A stretch of 64,000 nt of DNA from Nocardia niwae NBRC 108934 = DSM 45340 (GCF_001613465.1 NZ_BDCK01000027.1:124001-188000), one strand, 5' to 3'. Shown: positions 1 to 9,476, counted from the stretch's first letter. The notes: a model not told the origin generated them from the sequence alone. Translations and numbers: made by a program.

Positions 1-306
1 TCCGCCGAGAAGTCCCGCCGCTCGTGCCTGGACGGCATCGCGATGGCCCAGCCCGCCCTGGCGCTCGCCGAGAAGATCATCTCCCGCAGCACCAAAGCCG
101 GTCTACCGGCCGATCTCGTCCCCGAAGCGCTCAGGGTGGTGCACCTCGGCGGTCCGGAAAGCGCCGAGGAACGGCTGCGCAAAGCGACGCTGACGTTCGC
201 CGCCGCCATTCGTGCGACGGAGGACGCGGCGGAAAAGGACCGCGGCGACCGCCTTCCGCTGACCGCCGCGGACTGGCGGGCTTTCTGGCCGGAGGAAGAC
301 GAGTAG
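1..306 (+). CDS. mazG: MazG nucleoside triphosphate pyrophosphohydrolase, C-terminal part
   Basis: The reading frame is open from base 1 and ends at TAG 304-306, so only the last 101 codons are in the window. The visible part reads (K)SRRSCLDGI then AQPALALAEKI, followed by an SRSTKAGLPADL segment. This is the pattern of the C-terminal half of actinobacterial MazG, which hydrolyses non-canonical NTPs to NMP and pyrophosphate. The catalytic EExxE motifs lie upstream of the window. In M. tuberculosis mazG (Rv1021) is followed directly by lpqU (Rv1022) and eno; here lpqU and eno appear only at about 27.5 kb, so roughly 27 kb separates the two. The family call rests on sequence memory plus this synteny. 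Confidence 0.8.
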   Translation, partial: SAEKSRRSCLDGIAMAQPALALAEKIISRSTKAGLPADLVPEALRVVHLGGPESAEERLRKATLTFAAAIRATEDAAEKDRGDRLPLTAADWRAFWPEEDE

Positions 307-371
307 GAAGACCACCCGACTCGGAACATAGTGCAATCCGCGCGGCCGTCCGGATCAGGGACACTGAGACA

Positions 372-695
372 ATGCCGTACCCCGAGCTGAACGCACGCCC
401 GCGATGGCAATCGACCGGGAACGGCAAGTTTCCCGTCGCCGCCCACGTCGACGGCCGGTGGTGGGTCCTGCGGCTGAACGGTTTTCCCGACCATCCGCTG
501 TGGACACTGTTCATCGACGGCGCACCGCGTTTCGACCTCGACGACACCCCGGCCACCTGGGGCAGCCCGAGCGCCCGATCCCTACCGCCGCTCGAGCCCG
601 ACGCAGCCGAACAGATCTTGTCGGGTATCAAGGGCTTCCTGGCCTACGGCAGTGAAGCAGGAAAACCTTGCGACGACCCGTTCTGCTGCGGTTGA
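372..695 (+). CDS. Hypothetical 107-aa protein with a Cys-rich C-terminus
   Basis: An ATG at 372 opens 107 codons, 66 bp after mazG on the same strand. The protein is rich in Trp and Pro (RPRWQSTG, RWWVLRLNGFPDHPLWTLF) and ends in a CDDPFCCG tail with three cysteines. No membrane segment or signal peptide is visible. The hydrophobic/aromatic pattern and the clean stop suggest a real small globular protein, perhaps with a metal or disulfide site at the tail, but I recognise no family. It could be co-transcribed with mazG and is the first gene of the DNA separating mazG from lpqU. The next gene converges on it. Confidence 0.55.
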   Translation: MPYPELNARPRWQSTGNGKFPVAAHVDGRWWVLRLNGFPDHPLWTLFIDGAPRFDLDDTPATWGSPSARSLPPLEPDAAEQILSGIKGFLAYGSEAGKPCDDPFCCG

Positions 696-888
696 CGGAC
701 GTGCGCAGGCACGTGCGAGCGCACCGATGCCGGTGATCAGCCAGTCGTGAAGTGCCGGCGAGAGTACTCGCGACAATGTGGAGGTGCGCATACTTCCATT
801 CGAATTCCGGCCGAAATCAACCCGGATTCGCAAGGCTCGGTTCGACGATGCGCAGTCGACAGGCCGCTGACACCACGGCCCGTGCAGA

Positions 889-2265
889 TCATCTGTCGAC
901 CGTGCTGTCGGGGATCTGCTCGGCTCGGGCAATTGTTTCGGTGAGCAGATCGACCGTTCTCGTCAGTTGCTCCTCGGTGTGCTCAGAGGTGATGAAGAAG
1001 CGAAGGCGTTCCTGTCCGGCAGGGACCGCGGGCGAGGAGATCAGGCCCGAGTAGATGCCGTTCTCCAGCAGGGTGGAGGAGACGTACCCGGCGCGGATCT
1101 CACCGGGAACGATGACGGGCACGATCGGCGTGCCATGGGAGACGCCGAGATTCACGCCGCGTTCGGACAGCGCACCGTGGAACAGGCCGGCATTCGCCCA
1201 CAGCCGCGTCAGGCGTTCCGGCTCCTGCTCGAGCACGTCGAGCGCCGCCAGTGCGGCGCCGATCGCCGCGGGCGCGGGTGCACCGGTGAGCATGGCGACG
1301 CCCGGCGCGGACGACTTCATCGCGCCGATGAGATCCGCGTCGGCCGCGACGAATCCGCCGGTGCTACCCAGCGCTTTGGACAATGTCGCCATCCAGATGT
1401 CGACAGCGTCACCCGGCAGACCGTAGTGCTCACGGATGCCATGCCCCTTATCGCCGAAGACCCCGAACGAGTGGGCTTCGTCGACCATCACCGCACAGTC
1501 GTATTCCCGTGCGACGGCGGCCAATTCCTCGATGCGGCCGACGGTGCCGTCCATGCTGTAGTGGCCCTCGAGCACCACCAGCGCACGATCGAACCCACTG
1601 CGCGAGGTACGCAGCACGGACCGCAGCGACTCGGGGTCGTTGTGCCGGAAATTGATGCGCCGCGCCCCGGACCACTGAACGCCGGAGATGACGCTGCCAT
1701 GAATGAGCGAGTCGCAGACAGCGACGTCACCCTCACCGAGCAGAAAGCCGATCACACCGGCATTGGTGAGGTAACCGCTGGTGGTCACCATGGCGTCGCC
1801 GACACCGTAGATACCGGCGAGGCGGCGTTCCAGCTCTTCGTAGAGCGGGATCTCACCGGCGACGATGCGGCTGGCCGACGCTGAGGCCCCGAACCGATCC
1901 AGAGCCTTCTTCGCGCCGTCGACCACCTGCGGATGGTTGCCCAGGCCGAGGTAGTTGTAGGCACTGAAGTTCACCAGATCCATGCCCGCCAGCCGCGGCT
2001 CCGTGACGTGGATAACCGTGTCGTTGGGCCCCGTCCGGGGCAGGAACAACGGGTTCACCAGCTGGGTCTGCTCATACAGCGACGCGATCATCGCGCGCTT
2101 CTGCACGGCCGCCGCCACATCCGGATGATCGGCGAACTGGCGTCCCGGGCCGCGGCGTGGCCGCGACCGCGGCACCGACCGCACCGGCGTCTGTGCCGTC
2201 GCGGTACTCCCAGAACTGTTGTCCGCCAGCAGTTTGCGCGCCAAGTCGCGCGCCGACTCGGTCAT
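889..2265 (-). CDS. Alpha-oxoamine synthase (AONS-like, PLP-dependent), PKS off-loading enzyme
   Basis: 458 aa, fold-type I PLP enzyme of the 8-amino-7-oxononanoate synthase / serine palmitoyltransferase family. The PLP lysine is K297 in TLSKALGSTGG; D262 and H265 of VDEAHSFG bind and stack on the cofactor; the NYLGLGNHP start of the conserved core lies near residue 104. A basic, low-complexity extension of about 45 residues precedes the core. Such enzymes condense an acyl thioester with an amino acid and lose CO2, giving an alpha-amino ketone. The start codon overlaps the stop of the PKS (ATGA), so the two are translationally coupled. The PKS has no thioesterase, so by inference this enzyme takes the acyl chain from the PKS ACP, as related domains do in fumonisin, saxitoxin and prodiginine pathways. 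The amino acid used cannot be read. A biotin role is unlikely because no bio genes are nearby. Confidence 0.9.
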   Translation of the reverse strand: MTESARDLARKLLADNSSGSTATAQTPVRSVPRSRPRRGPGRQFADHPDVAAAVQKRAMIASLYEQTQLVNPLFLPRTGPNDTVIHVTEPRLAGMDLVNFSAYNYLGLGNHPQVVDGAKKALDRFGASASASRIVAGEIPLYEELERRLAGIYGVGDAMVTTSGYLTNAGVIGFLLGEGDVAVCDSLIHGSVISGVQWSGARRINFRHNDPESLRSVLRTSRSGFDRALVVLEGHYSMDGTVGRIEELAAVAREYDCAVMVDEAHSFGVFGDKGHGIREHYGLPGDAVDIWMATLSKALGSTGGFVAADADLIGAMKSSAPGVAMLTGAPAPAAIGAALAALDVLEQEPERLTRLWANAGLFHGALSERGVNLGVSHGTPIVPVIVPGEIRAGYVSSTLLENGIYSGLISSPAVPAGQERLRFFITSEHTEEQLTRTVDLLTETIARAEQIPDSTVDR

Positions 2266-5200
2266 GCCTGCACCGTCGCCGCGCCGATCGGTGCTCCATG
2301 CGAGCCGACGCCCTCGACGATCGCCTCGGCGGCCTTGGCGCCCGCTTGCTCCAGACTGAACGACCGCCCGAGCTTCAGTGAGATCAGTTCGACACCCAGG
2401 GATTGCGTGACCAGCGAACCGAATTCCACCGCCATGAGCGAGTCCAGGCCCAGTTCCGGCAAGGGCAGGGTCAGGTCGATCGACTCAGCGGACACCCCCA
2501 TCACCGACGCCAGCTGCTCGGCCAGCATGTGCGCGACCACCTCGTTGCGTTTGGCCTCGTCGAGGGCGGCGAGCTCGGAACGGAGGCGGCTGGCGGCGGA
2601 ATCGTTCTGCGCCGCCGCCGCGATCATGGACTCGATCCGACCGGTCAGGGCCAGCTGCGGTCCGGTGGCGGCGACCCGGGTCCAGTTGATCGGGAAGATG
2701 TCGACTCTCGTGACGCCGAGCCGCAGCGCCTCCTCCAGATATTCCGGTCCCTCGTCCATTTCGATCGTGTCGAATCCCGTGTTGACCAGGTAGCGGGCGA
2801 GATTTTCGTCGGCCGCCGCCATTCCGGCTCCGGCCATGTGGCCCCAGCCCACCGCCAGCGCGTTGACTCCCTCGCGGGCGAGGGCTTGCGCATACGCGTT
2901 CACCGCGATGTTGGCCGCGGTGTAGGAGTAGTGGCCGATCCCGCCGAAGATGGCACTACCCGAGGAGAACAGGACGAATTGGTCGAGCTGCGCACCGGCT
3001 GCCACGACCGCGGCATACAGGGCACGCGCGCCGTCGAGCTTGGGCCGGAACACCTTGGCCAGGCTGTTGCGATCCATGGCGTGGATCCGCTTGTCGTCCA
3101 CCGCGCCCGCCGTGTGGAAGATGCCCTTGAGCGGATGCTCGGGCTGGTGCGCCCGCGCTATCACCGCGCCGACGGCCTCCGGGTCGGTCACGTCCACCAG
3201 CTCGGTGGTCACTTCGACGCCTTGCTGCTCCCAGACGGCCAGTTGTTTCCTGGCCTCCTCGGTGGTCGCGCCGCCGCGCCCGAGCAGAGTCAGGCGCCGA
3301 GCGCCCTTGCCGACCAGCCAGCGGCCGATCGCCAGCCCGAATCCACCGAAACCGCCGGTGATCAGGTACTGCGCGCCGGGGTGGAGCACGACATCGGGAA
3401 TCTGCGGCCGCACCTGTGGCGCCTGCTCGTCCATGCGCAACACGACGCGGCCGATCCGCGTGGATCGCGCCACTTCCTCGAACGCCTGGGCCACCTCGGC
3501 AGTGCCGAACGTGTCGAAGGGCAACGGCCGGTAGGTGCCGTCGTCGAGTCTGCCGTTGACCGCTTTGACGAAGTCGAAGACCTTGTGCTGCCGCAGCTTC
3601 ATCATCCGGTCCAGGTCGAACGAGGAGTACGTCACGTTCTTGTCGAAGTGCCGCAGCTCGAGGACGCCGCCGAAGTAGATGTCCGCCTTGCCGACCTCGA
3701 TGATGCGCCCGAATTCCGCGACCACGGCGAAGTTCTGCACCACGATCTCGCCGGGCGCCGAGCTGATCACCACATCCGCGCCGCGACCGCCGGTGAGTTC
3801 GAGGACGTCATCCACGAAGTTCAGCGACCGCGAGTGCAGCGCGTGGTCCGCGCCTTGATCCAGCACGTAGGCACGGCGCTCGGCGGTACTCGCGGTGCCG
3901 ATCACCACGGCGCCGTGGAGTTTCGCGATCTGCACCGCCGCCGAACCGACACCGCCTGCCGCGCCGTGCACGAGCACCGTCTCGCCCGGCTGTAGCCGGG
4001 CCAGTTCCAGCAGCGCGTACTCCGCGGCGACGAACGAGGTCGAACTGCTGCATCGGCCGGGTTCGAAACCGTCGCCGACGCGCCAGACCAGATCCGTGCT
4101 CAAGGTGTTGAATCGGCCGATCATCCCCTTGCACGCCAAGCTGACCTGGTCACCGATCTCGAATCCGGTGACACCGGGGCCGACGCGGACGACGGTCCCA
4201 TCGCCCTCCATGCCCGGCGCGGTGCCGAAGAAAGTGTCGCCGAGTTCGCGATCACCGAGCAGCCCGATGACCCGCAGGGAGTCCTTGTAGTTGAGGCCGA
4301 TGGCCGCCATGCGCACCTCGACCTCACCCGCACCGGGCTCCCGCCGCTCGCTACGCCGCCAGCCCAGCCGCGCGAAGGTCTTGGTCTTGGGAATCTCCAG
4401 CCGGAAATCGGCTTCCGGATCGGTCAGCGGCTCGGTCTCGTCGAGAGCGTCCAGGCGATCCTGCAGCGTCCGGCTCACCACGGTGGTCCAGCGCAAGCCG
4501 TTGCGCAGGAACACCTCGTCGGCGTGGTCGAAACCGAATGCTCCCGGAATGGTCAGTTCCGCGCGCAGATCCGCGTCGGCGACGTCGGCTTCGACGTCGA
4601 TCAGCCGCCACCGCAGCCGGGTCTGCTCGTTGAGCAGCGCACGACGGGCACCGGCCAGTGCGGCATGGCTCGGATTCGGCGCGGCATCGCCCTCCGGGTG
4701 GGTGTAGGCGTGCTCGGTGATCAGGGACGCGTAGAAGGTGTCGTCACCGAGGACATCCCGGTCGGAACCTTGCTCTACCAGCCAGCTGTCGAGGAAGTCC
4801 TGTGCCGTCGAGTCGAGGAACTGTTCGGCGGCCAGGGCGATCCGCCGCAGTGTCCAGAGGTTGTCCATGTCGTTGTAGCTCGATCCGGCGACCACCACCA
4901 GATGCACGCGGCCGACGCCTGGTTGCGTCCGAGCAGCCCGCAGCCGTTCGGTCACCACGGATTCCAAATCGTCACGGGCCGGGTCACCGGTCACGATCAG
5001 GGGCGAAACCTCACCCGAGACAACAGGAGTGGTGATGCGGACGATGTGCTCGGCCCGCTCTGTCACCGCGCGGTCCATCGCGACGACCACGGTGAACAGA
5101 TCGTCCGTCCCCGGTAGCGCGGCGCGGTCGATGGGGTCGCGCATCTCCCAGCGGTCCTCGTAGAAGAAGTCGACCATCCGCTGCATCGGGCCGGGGCGCG

Positions 5201-8200
5201 GCGCGATCGATCCGAACTTCATCCCGACGATTTGCATGCGCAGGTTGTGGTCGGCGTCGAGCAGGTCGATGTCCGCCGTCGGCTCGTCGGAAGTATCCAG
5301 CCGAGCCACCACGGTGACCTCTTCGGGCAGCGATGCGAACAACCGCACCGCGCCGACCGCGACCGGGACCATCGCGCCGTCCTGCTTGCTGCTCGCGCCC
5401 GTGAGCAGGGCGGCAACGCTCTGCAACGCCGCATCGACGACCGCTGGGTGCGCTGGATGCCGGGCCTTGCGGGCGATGGTGCCGTCGAGGGTGCTGACGA
5501 CCGTGGAGCCGGAGATCCGAATCGAGGTCGCCCGGCGGAAGGTGGGCCCGTAATCGAGTCCATGCGCCGCGAGGCCGGTGTAGAAGTCGACGGGATCGAT
5601 TTCGAGCATGGAGTCGTCATCGGGCACGTCGATCTTGGCCGATTCGTACGCGCCCTCCACGAGCCGTCCGACGGCATTGATCGTCCATACCGAACCCGCC
5701 ACACCGCGCGAGCGAATGGTGAAGCGCCGGGTCGACTCCTCGAGGTCGAACTCCATGATCGGCGTCTCGCCCTCATCGATGACCAGCGGTGCGACGAAGC
5801 GTACGTCTTCGACCGCCACGGACGCGGACTCGGTCCGCAGCACCGCCGCGCTCAGCGCGGCGTCCAGATAGGCTGCACCGGGCAGGATCCGCGATCCGCC
5901 GACGACATGGTCGGCCAACCACGGCAGCGATTCGATGCCCAGCTCGAGCCGCCAGGTCGAGGCGTTGTCCGGATCCTGGTCGCCCAGCATCGGATATGCC
6001 TCGGGAGTGCCGTGCCGCTTGCGCTGATATGCCGGGATGTCGTTGCGCAGATGGGTTCGCTGCCACGGGTAGGCGGGCAGATCGATATGCCGTGTCGGGG
6101 AGGTCGAATCGGCGAACAGCGCGTCGATATCGAGGGCTCCGGCGTTGTACAGTCCCGCGATGGTCTGCCTGATGCTGTCGGCATCGGACTGCTTGCGGTT
6201 GAGCGTCGCGACGGACGCTCCCGTCTCCCCCGCGGCGATCAGGATTTCGCGGATGTTGGCGCCGAGTACCGGATGCGGGCCGACCTCGAGGAACACCCGG
6301 CTGCCCGCGCGCACGAGTTCGATGATCGCATCGTGGAAGCGAACCGCCTGCCGGACGTTCCCGCACCAGTACTCGGCATCCCAATCCGGTTCGGTGACGC
6401 GCGCACCGGTGACGGTGGAGAACAGCGGGATGCGAGGCGGTCGCAGTTCCAGATCGGACAGTACGGAGCGCAGCTCATCCAGGATGGGCTCCATCAGGTG
6501 GCTGTGGTAGGGCACCTCGACCTGTAGTCGACGGGCGAAAACACCTTGTTCGGTGAGTGCTTCGGCGATTTCGTCCAGGCGCAGGGCATCACCGGCGAGA
6601 GTGACGGCCGACGGACTGTTGACCGCCGCGACATCCACTCGCGCATCGCCCGCGATCAGTTCCCGCACGTCGGCGAGCGCCAGGCCGACCGCGAGCATCC
6701 CGCCGGATCCGGCGGTCGTGGCCTGCAGCCGGGCGCGGTGGTAGCTGACCAGAAGGGCGTCGCGCAGCGACAGCATGCCGGTCACATAGGCGGCGGACAC
6801 CTCGCCGACGCTGTGACCGACGATCGCCGCCGGCTTGATGCCGAGCTCGTCCAGCACGGCGTACAGGGAGACCTGCACGAGGAAATTCGCGGGCTGCGCC
6901 ACAGCGGTCGTCGTTACGCGTGACTCTTCCTCGGGTCGCAGCAGTTCCGCAACGATCGACCACCCCGCGATCTCCTGGAACACCGCGTCGATGCGCTCGG
7001 CCTCAGCCGCGAAAGTGCCACCGGTCTGCAATAGTTCACGGCCCATCGCCCACCATTGCGGGCCCATACCCGTGAATACGAACACCGGTTCGGGCACGTT
7101 GCGAGCGACGGTCCGGTTCACACGTCCCGCGCCGCCGGCGAATTCGATCAATGCGCGAACCAATTCGGTGTCGTCGCCGAAGGCTATCCCGGCGCGAAGC
7201 AGATGGTGATTGCGGCGGGTCCAGGCGGCCTCGGCGAGGCGGCCCGGGTCGGCGCCATCGGCAATGCGCTCGGCGAAACCTCGCGCCAGATCTCGTGCGG
7301 CCTGCTCGCTGCGCGCGGATATCGGCAGCACGCCGAAGTGTTTCGGCGGGCGTTCGGCCGTGATCGAGGGGCGGTACTCCTGCAGGATCGCATGCGCGTT
7401 CGTGCCGCCGTAGCCGAATCCGTTGACGGCGACTGTCATCCGCTCGACCTCGGGGCCGACCTCCTCGGCCTCCAGCTGCAACCGGAGCCCGAGCTCGTCG
7501 AAGGGGATGTCCGGGTTCGGCGTTTCCAGCCAACCCTGCGGTGCGATGGTCCGTTTGGACACGGCCAGCGCCGACTTGATGACACTCGCGACACCGGACG
7601 CGGCCTCGGTGTGGCCGAGCTGAGCTTTGACCGAGCCGACGCCCAGCGGTGTCGTGCGGCCGTCGACAGCACCATACGCACGGCCGATCGCTCGTAGCTC
7701 CAAGGGATCTCCGACGGGGGTTCCGGTACCGTGTGCCTCCACATAGGTGACCTCGTGCGGCTGGATGCCCGCGCGGCGGGTCACCATCCGCGCCAGCGCC
7801 TCCTGCGAATCAGCGTTGGGTACCGTGATCGCCGTGGTGCGGCCGTCCTGGTTGGATCCCGTCGCCTTGATCACGGCGTAGACCCGATCACCATCGCGTT
7901 CGGCGTCGGCCAGCTTCTTCAGCACCACCATCCCGGCGCCCTCACCACGACCGTAGCCGTCCGCGGCGGCGTCGAACGGCTTGCTGCGGCCGTCCGCGGC
8001 GAGGAAGCCGCCCTTGCACATGGAGACGAACGGCTCGGGCTCGGCCAGCACGGTCACACCACCCGCGACGGCGACCTCGCAGTCGCCGTTGTCCAGGGCC
8101 TGGCAGGCCAGGTGCACCGCGACCAGCGAGGACGAGCATGCGGTGTCCACGGTGATCGCGGGGCCGACCAGGTTGAGGGCGTACGCGATCCGGTTCGAGA

Positions 8201-8660
8201 TCATCGTGTAGGAGGCGCCGGCCGCAGTGTGCATGTCGACGAACGGCAGTGCCGGGCCGCCGACCGAAACACCCAGCTGGTCCATGGTGAACGCGCCGAC
8301 GTACACGCCCAGCGGTGCGCCGTTGACCCGCCCGGCGATGCCGGCGTCGTCGAAAGCCTCCCAGGTGACCTCCAGAACGAGGCGCTGCTGCGGGTCCATC
8401 GCCGCCGCCTCGCGCGGCGAGATGCCGAAGAAGTCCGGGTCTAACGCCCACGGGTCGCCGGTCATGAAAGCCGCGCGCTTGGTGTACATCCGGCCCGGCG
8501 TCGTCCGATCCGGGTCGTAGAAACGCCGGTAATCCCAACGGCTCTCCGGGATATCCATGACACCGTCGCCTTTGCCGACGATGAATTCCCAGAAGGATTC
8601 GGGGGAATCTATTCCACCGGCGTACCGGCAGCCGATACCGATAATTGCAATGTCGGACAC
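2262..8660 (-). CDS. Iterative-type highly reducing type I polyketide synthase, KS-AT-DH-ER-KR-ACP
   Basis: 2132 aa, one complete reducing module. KS residues 1-430 with the catalytic triad C175 (DTACSSSL), H310 (EAHGTGT) and H350. AT about 525-850 with S617 in GHSVGE; its specificity motif reads VPYHS, neither the malonyl HAFH nor the methylmalonyl YASH form. DH about 885-1150 with H918 in the HxxxGxxxxP motif and D1076 in the DxxxQ motif. ER about 1450-1760 with a GAAGGVG nucleotide loop. KR about 1780-1990 with GGFGGFG and a YTAAN active site. ACP S2074 in GLDSL. No docking domain or thioesterase is present. A single fully reducing module without partners suggests iterative use giving a saturated chain. 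The start is GTG with GGGAG just upstream; the gene lies 73 bp after the GNAT gene and overlaps the oxoamine synthase by 4 bp. Confidence 0.93.
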   Translation of the reverse strand: MSDIAIIGIGCRYAGGIDSPESFWEFIVGKGDGVMDIPESRWDYRRFYDPDRTTPGRMYTKRAAFMTGDPWALDPDFFGISPREAAAMDPQQRLVLEVTWEAFDDAGIAGRVNGAPLGVYVGAFTMDQLGVSVGGPALPFVDMHTAAGASYTMISNRIAYALNLVGPAITVDTACSSSLVAVHLACQALDNGDCEVAVAGGVTVLAEPEPFVSMCKGGFLAADGRSKPFDAAADGYGRGEGAGMVVLKKLADAERDGDRVYAVIKATGSNQDGRTTAITVPNADSQEALARMVTRRAGIQPHEVTYVEAHGTGTPVGDPLELRAIGRAYGAVDGRTTPLGVGSVKAQLGHTEAASGVASVIKSALAVSKRTIAPQGWLETPNPDIPFDELGLRLQLEAEEVGPEVERMTVAVNGFGYGGTNAHAILQEYRPSITAERPPKHFGVLPISARSEQAARDLARGFAERIADGADPGRLAEAAWTRRNHHLLRAGIAFGDDTELVRALIEFAGGAGRVNRTVARNVPEPVFVFTGMGPQWWAMGRELLQTGGTFAAEAERIDAVFQEIAGWSIVAELLRPEEESRVTTTAVAQPANFLVQVSLYAVLDELGIKPAAIVGHSVGEVSAAYVTGMLSLRDALLVSYHRARLQATTAGSGGMLAVGLALADVRELIAGDARVDVAAVNSPSAVTLAGDALRLDEIAEALTEQGVFARRLQVEVPYHSHLMEPILDELRSVLSDLELRPPRIPLFSTVTGARVTEPDWDAEYWCGNVRQAVRFHDAIIELVRAGSRVFLEVGPHPVLGANIREILIAAGETGASVATLNRKQSDADSIRQTIAGLYNAGALDIDALFADSTSPTRHIDLPAYPWQRTHLRNDIPAYQRKRHGTPEAYPMLGDQDPDNASTWRLELGIESLPWLADHVVGGSRILPGAAYLDAALSAAVLRTESASVAVEDVRFVAPLVIDEGETPIMEFDLEESTRRFTIRSRGVAGSVWTINAVGRLVEGAYESAKIDVPDDDSMLEIDPVDFYTGLAAHGLDYGPTFRRATSIRISGSTVVSTLDGTIARKARHPAHPAVVDAALQSVAALLTGASSKQDGAMVPVAVGAVRLFASLPEEVTVVARLDTSDEPTADIDLLDADHNLRMQIVGMKFGSIAPRPGPMQRMVDFFYEDRWEMRDPIDRAALPGTDDLFTVVVAMDRAVTERAEHIVRITTPVVSGEVSPLIVTGDPARDDLESVVTERLRAARTQPGVGRVHLVVVAGSSYNDMDNLWTLRRIALAAEQFLDSTAQDFLDSWLVEQGSDRDVLGDDTFYASLITEHAYTHPEGDAAPNPSHAALAGARRALLNEQTRLRWRLIDVEADVADADLRAELTIPGAFGFDHADEVFLRNGLRWTTVVSRTLQDRLDALDETEPLTDPEADFRLEIPKTKTFARLGWRRSERREPGAGEVEVRMAAIGLNYKDSLRVIGLLGDRELGDTFFGTAPGMEGDGTVVRVGPGVTGFEIGDQVSLACKGMIGRFNTLSTDLVWRVGDGFEPGRCSSSTSFVAAEYALLELARLQPGETVLVHGAAGGVGSAAVQIAKLHGAVVIGTASTAERRAYVLDQGADHALHSRSLNFVDDVLELTGGRGADVVISSAPGEIVVQNFAVVAEFGRIIEVGKADIYFGGVLELRHFDKNVTYSSFDLDRMMKLRQHKVFDFVKAVNGRLDDGTYRPLPFDTFGTAEVAQAFEEVARSTRIGRVVLRMDEQAPQVRPQIPDVVLHPGAQYLITGGFGGFGLAIGRWLVGKGARRLTLLGRGGATTEEARKQLAVWEQQGVEVTTELVDVTDPEAVGAVIARAHQPEHPLKGIFHTAGAVDDKRIHAMDRNSLAKVFRPKLDGARALYAAVVAAGAQLDQFVLFSSGSAIFGGIGHYSYTAANIAVNAYAQALAREGVNALAVGWGHMAGAGMAAADENLARYLVNTGFDTIEMDEGPEYLEEALRLGVTRVDIFPINWTRVAATGPQLALTGRIESMIAAAAQNDSAASRLRSELAALDEAKRNEVVAHMLAEQLASVMGVSAESIDLTLPLPELGLDSLMAVEFGSLVTQSLGVELISLKLGRSFSLEQAGAKAAEAIVEGVGSHGAPIGAATVQA

Positions 8661-8733
8661 AACAACTCCCTGAATCGAACTCGAAATTTTTCCCGACGAG
8701 AATGGGAATTACGAATCGCGCTGCCGGTCCCAG

Positions 8734-9363
8734 CTACGCGTCGGCGTGGCGCGGTGGCAGGCGAGCCACTACGTTCATTTGCGGACCTTTTTTGCCCAGA
8801 ACCGTCTTGGCCACCGGTTCGAGGCCGAAGGCGCGGTAGTAGTCGACATTCGCGTCCTTGCAGAGTCCGTACAGCGGAACCGATTGCGCGTCGGCCTTGT
8901 CCACGAGTGAGCCGAACAGCGCGCGACCGACACCGCTGCGCTGCAGCCCGGGGTCGCACCCGAGGTAGACACAACACAGATTCGGCTCGGCGGGTGCGGC
9001 CCCCTCGATGGCGCTGTCCACGACGACTCCGCGTCGTGCGGCGGTGCCCATCGCGAACAGCAGCAGAATTCCCGAGACGAGTTCGCGCCAGAAGTCTTTC
9101 CGGTATCCGGCCGGATACCACAGCAGTACACCGGCCACCTTGTCGTCGACGATGGCGACCTCGGCGCCGCCCGCAGGCAGGAAACGGTAGTCGATCATCA
9201 GCCGCAGCATCCGCGCAGCACGACGATGACGCACTCTCTCGTCCGGGAAGACGAAGTCCTCGATCGGATCGTCATGGGCGAATGCGGCGCTCAGCACGCG
9301 CACCATATCGGCCACATCGTCACGCGTCGCCGGACGCACGACCGGCCCGCTCGCCTGGTTCAA
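8734..9363 (-). CDS. GNAT-family N-acetyltransferase
   Basis: 209 aa. Motif A of the GNAT fold is clear: strand CVYLGCDPGLQ followed by QRSGVGRALF, the pyrophosphate-binding loop for acetyl-CoA, then KDANVDYYRAFGLEP typical of motif B. The N-terminus VVRPATRDDV matches the usual start of the fold, which supports the TTG codon at 9363; it is preceded by GAGGGA at a good distance. This is the first gene of a three-gene operon with the PKS and oxoamine synthase. By inference it acylates the amine that the oxoamine synthase makes, or protects the producer by acetylating the product. A role unrelated to the polyketide cannot be excluded, but there is no other gene between it and the promoter region. 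Confidence 0.82.
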   Translation of the reverse strand: MNQASGPVVRPATRDDVADMVRVLSAAFAHDDPIEDFVFPDERVRHRRAARMLRLMIDYRFLPAGGAEVAIVDDKVAGVLLWYPAGYRKDFWRELVSGILLLFAMGTAARRGVVVDSAIEGAAPAEPNLCCVYLGCDPGLQRSGVGRALFGSLVDKADAQSVPLYGLCKDANVDYYRAFGLEPVAKTVLGKKGPQMNVVARLPPRHADA

Positions 9364-9425
9364 AGCTGTTGTCCCTCATGGCATGTCGATCATCTGCGGA
9401 CTGCGCGGCAGCGCTACGAACAAAG

Positions 9426-9439
9426 CTACCGATCAGTAG
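9426..9439. promoter_or_regulatory. Candidate TetR-type operator 1 of the PKS operon
   Basis: CTACCGATCAGTAG has inverted CTAC/GTAG arms and resembles the CTACCGnnCGGTAG type of palindrome bound by many actinobacterial TetR repressors. It lies 63-76 bp upstream of the GNAT start. Assignment to a regulator family is inference; no tetR gene is in the window. Confidence 0.5.
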
Positions 9440-9462
9440 ACTACATGAATCCGCGCGCAACG

Positions 9463-9476
9463 CTACCTGCCGGTAG
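9463..9476. promoter_or_regulatory. Candidate TetR-type operator 2 of the PKS operon
   Basis: CTACCTGCCGGTAG is an inverted repeat with perfect 5-bp arms (CTACC/GGTAG). It has the same length and arm sequence as the site at 9426 and starts 37 bp from it. Two like-shaped sites in one promoter region argue for a real operator pair. Confidence 0.55.

Noticed and set aside
699..714. Small hairpin ACGTGC-GCAG-GCACGT after the gene at 372
   Set aside because: A 6-bp stem is too weak to call a terminator at this GC content.
889..2265. Biotin synthesis (BioF)
   Set aside because: Coupled to a PKS and with no bio genes nearby; the oxoamine synthase fold is shared with PKS off-loading enzymes.
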